A stretch of DNA of 64,000 nucleotides from Pontederia crassipes (lineage: Eukaryota > Streptophyta > Magnoliopsida > Commelinales > Pontederiaceae), in assembly GCA_030549335.1 (NCBI GenBank), contig CM060194.1, positions 57,564,547-57,628,546 of the forward strand, written 5' to 3'. Of the stretch, positions 61,801 through 64,000 are shown piece after piece. The number at the start of each line of letters is the position of its first letter. The first letter of the stretch is position 1. A program made the position numbers and the translations under genes. Under the pieces are notes generated by a model. It was not told the origin of the DNA and made no database searches. It saw only the letters and a list, made by a program, of their open reading frames with translations.

Positions 61801-63263
61801 GACATGGGATCTAGTTCCAAAACCAAGCGACGTGCAACATATATCTTGCAAATGGGTTTACAAGTTGAAGAGAAAGCCTGATGGATCTCTCGAAAGATAC
61901 AAGGCTCGTCTAGTAGCTCGAGGATTCTCTCAGAAATATGACTTCGATTATGAAGAGACATTCAGTCCAGTAGCAAAGATCACCACGGTACGTGTCTTAT
62001 TGGCTTTAGCTGCAAGCAAATCATGGAAGTTATGGCAAATGGATGTCAAGAATGCATTCTTGCATGGAGAGTTAGATCATAACATCTATATGGAGCAACC
62101 TCAAGGATTCGAGTCTATTAAACATCCAAGTTATGTATGTAAATTGAAGAAGGCATTATATGGGCTCAAGCAAGCACCAAGGGCATGGTTCGGAAAGATC
62201 GCGGAATTCTTGAAGCAATGTGGCTATTCGATGGCACCAGTCGATTCCAGCCTATTCGTGAAGACTCAAGAAGGCTAGTCATCGATCGTGCTAGTGTATG
62301 TTGATGACTTAATTATTACAGGAGACGATGACAAGGAGAACTATCAAATTCGAGAGAATCTCTCTACGCGCTTCCAAATGAAGGATCTTGGTGAGCTAAA
62401 ACATTTTCTTGGTTTTGAAGTCGATTCAACGAAAGAAGGGTTATTCTTATGTCAACATAAGTATGCTCAAGATCTACTCGAGAAATTTGAAATGCTTGAT
62501 TGCAAGCTTATCTCAACATCGATGGAGGTAAATGCAAAGTTATGCTCTACCAATGGTAAAGAATTAAGAGGTGTAACAATGTATAGACAACTAGTGGGAA
62601 GCTTGATATATCTCACGCTGACACGTCCTGATATCACACATGCTGTTGGAGTTATTAGTAGATTCATGCAAGAGCCTAAGAAGCCTTATCTTGAAGCAGC
62701 TCGACGAATATTAAGATATATCAAGGGCACAATCGATTATGGAATATTTTACAAGAAGAATATAACATGTACTCTAAGTGGCTTCTGTGATGCTGATTAT
62801 GCTGGAGATTTTGATACACGACGTTCTACTACTGGCTATATATTTAGCCTCGGATCTGAAGCTATATCATGGTGCAGTAAGAGGCAACATACCGTATCCT
62901 TATGAAGTACAGAGGCAGAATATAGAGCAGGTGCAATGACAGTCCAAGAGTGCACATGGCTAGTACAACTACTGAAGGATCTACATCAGTCAATTGATTC
63001 AGCAGTGGAGTTATATTGTGATAATCAGTCAGCAATTCGCATAGTTGAAAATCCAGTGTTCCACGCACGCACAAAGCATATTGAAGTTCACTATCACTTT
63101 CTTCGAGAAAAGGTACTACAAGATGACATCAAGTTAACGTATGTGAAGACACAAGAGCAAGTTGCCGACACATTAACTAAAGGACTTAATAGTAGCAAAT
63201 TCGAAGAGTTCCGAAAACAACTTAGTATGATATCAAGGAAACTCATAAAAGAGAAAGTCAATG

Positions 63264-63274
63264 CTGAGGGGGAG
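63264..63274 (+). other. Polypurine tract of the young copia element
   Basis: gctgagggggag directly abuts the 3' LTR (63263-63274), as required for plus-strand priming. Confidence 0.9.
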
Positions 63275-63751
63275 TGTAAAAAATAGCACCGACATCACCA
63301 GCACCGACTTTACCATCTGGATACTTCTAGGTATTTTATTTCAATAACTTATGTTGCTAGAATGTTCTCTCTCCAGAGATTTCTAGCTTGGTAAAAAGAA
63401 AAAAAATATGATTAAAAATAGTGACATGTCGGTAACTCGTGCCTATAAATAGAAATGAGGAGTATGGTGCTATATCCATCGAGAAGAGCAGCAAAGAATG
63501 TGAGGAGAGGTGACTTAGCTATCGTAAGTTAGAGTTGTGAGAGTGAGCAGTGAAAGAGAGAAGGTTGAGTGTAGTGTGAGGTGTGTGAGGTGTCCTTGTA
63601 AGTAAGGTGGAGTGGCCAGTACGTAAGTGACTTGTAGTACTACGTGAGTTATGAATGGTGTGAGTGTCCACCAAATATAAGTGTATATCCTCATTATATA
63701 TCTATATACATTATCATTTGTTAACAGATTTTGTTTTATCAAATCTCTACA
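63275..63751 (+). repeat. 3' LTR of the young copia element
   Basis: 477 bp, matches the 5' LTR over its whole length and ends directly against the right target duplication. Confidence 0.95.
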
Positions 63752-63756
63752 TCCTC

Positions 63757-64000
63757 TTCCAAGTATTTGATCCAAGCATTGAATTGGATGGTGCACGGTT
63801 AGCTTTATCCTGGGATATTTTGTTCCTCTAACATACCTAGTGGGTTAGTAGTGGCCTTTAATTAATTTCCAACTTTATTATGGACATGTGAATTCCATAT
63901 ATGTGGTTACAAGAGTGGGTTAACAGCCAGGAAAGATGCTGGACTTAAAGTTGCATGTGTGAAATTAGTCTTGCCATAAAGTTTGCAGGATATGAGTAGC
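63757..64000. other. Flank to the right of the copia insertion
   Basis: Short intergenic stretch to the window edge; apart from the possible minus-strand reading next to the insertion site nothing is recognised. Confidence 0.5.

Larger units (their letters stand above)
58336..63751 (+). mobile_element. Young Ty1/copia element with both LTRs
   Basis: It is bounded by LTRs of 488 and 477 bp with tg...ca ends and flanked by the exact pentamer TCCTC (58331-58335 and 63752-63756). Parts in copia order: primer-binding site; gag at about 59.1-60.0 kb with a CCHC zinc knuckle (CYNCGKKGHYARDC near 59.88 kb); protease with [11 protein letters not shown] near 60.15 kb; GAG-pre-integrase [13 protein letters not shown] near 60.55 kb; integrase core at about 60.75-61.1 kb; reverse transcriptase at about 61.76-62.6 kb with YVDD; RNase H at about 62.78-63.2 kb; polypurine tract. 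The LTRs differ at about nine substitutions and a few indels (roughly 2 percent), so at commonly used plant rates the insertion is under about one million years old. The layout is complete, but the coding region has about eight interruptions, so this copy is not autonomous. Confidence 0.95.

Overview
The window is a nuclear segment of a flowering plant. Non-coding DNA is AT-rich and filled with plant-type transposable elements. The one host gene I can recognise is a three-exon GH3 auxin-amido synthetase with very GC-rich exons. That contrast (AT-rich intergenic DNA, GC-rich coding DNA) fits a monocot, but I cannot name the species and the lineage is an inference.

Layout. 1-11.2 kb holds the end of a Ty3/gypsy-like LTR, degenerate repeats, a non-autonomous Mutator-like element with a 9-bp target duplication (4845-6173), two diverged AT-rich repeat copies and a probable solo LTR (8355-10200). 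11.2-26.0 kb is a three-layer nest: an old Ty1/copia element is split by a second, SIRE-like copia element (13442-25096, target duplication ACAAT), which is itself split by a 3.5-kb solo LTR (20091-23581, target duplication CCTAC). The middle element carries an extra downstream ORF resembling the 'putative plant transposon protein' family. 26.8-28.8 kb is an LTR of the same family as the one at the left edge, in the opposite orientation. 29-33.3 kb has MITEs and a fragment of a plant En/Spm-type transposase gene whose 3' half is inverted relative to its 5' half. 36.3-37.4 kb is a copia remnant on the minus strand. 41.4-42.2 kb is a terminal-inverted-repeat element holding a compound microsatellite. 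44.0-44.9 kb is a 5'-truncated LINE with an 11-bp target duplication.

49.65-51.45 kb is a non-autonomous CACTA element with palindromic subterminal repeats. It ends about 510 bp upstream of the TATA box of the GH3 gene (52129-54158). A canonical auxin-response element TGTCTC lies between the two, so the gene's proximal promoter looks intact while the distal promoter was displaced. 58336-63751 is a young, complete-looking copia element with near-identical 488/477-bp LTRs and target duplication TCCTC.

The genes do not form a pathway. GH3 conjugates indole-3-acetic acid to amino acids in the cytosol; everything else recognised is mobile DNA or its decay products. No RNA gene, CRISPR array or bacterial-type feature was seen.
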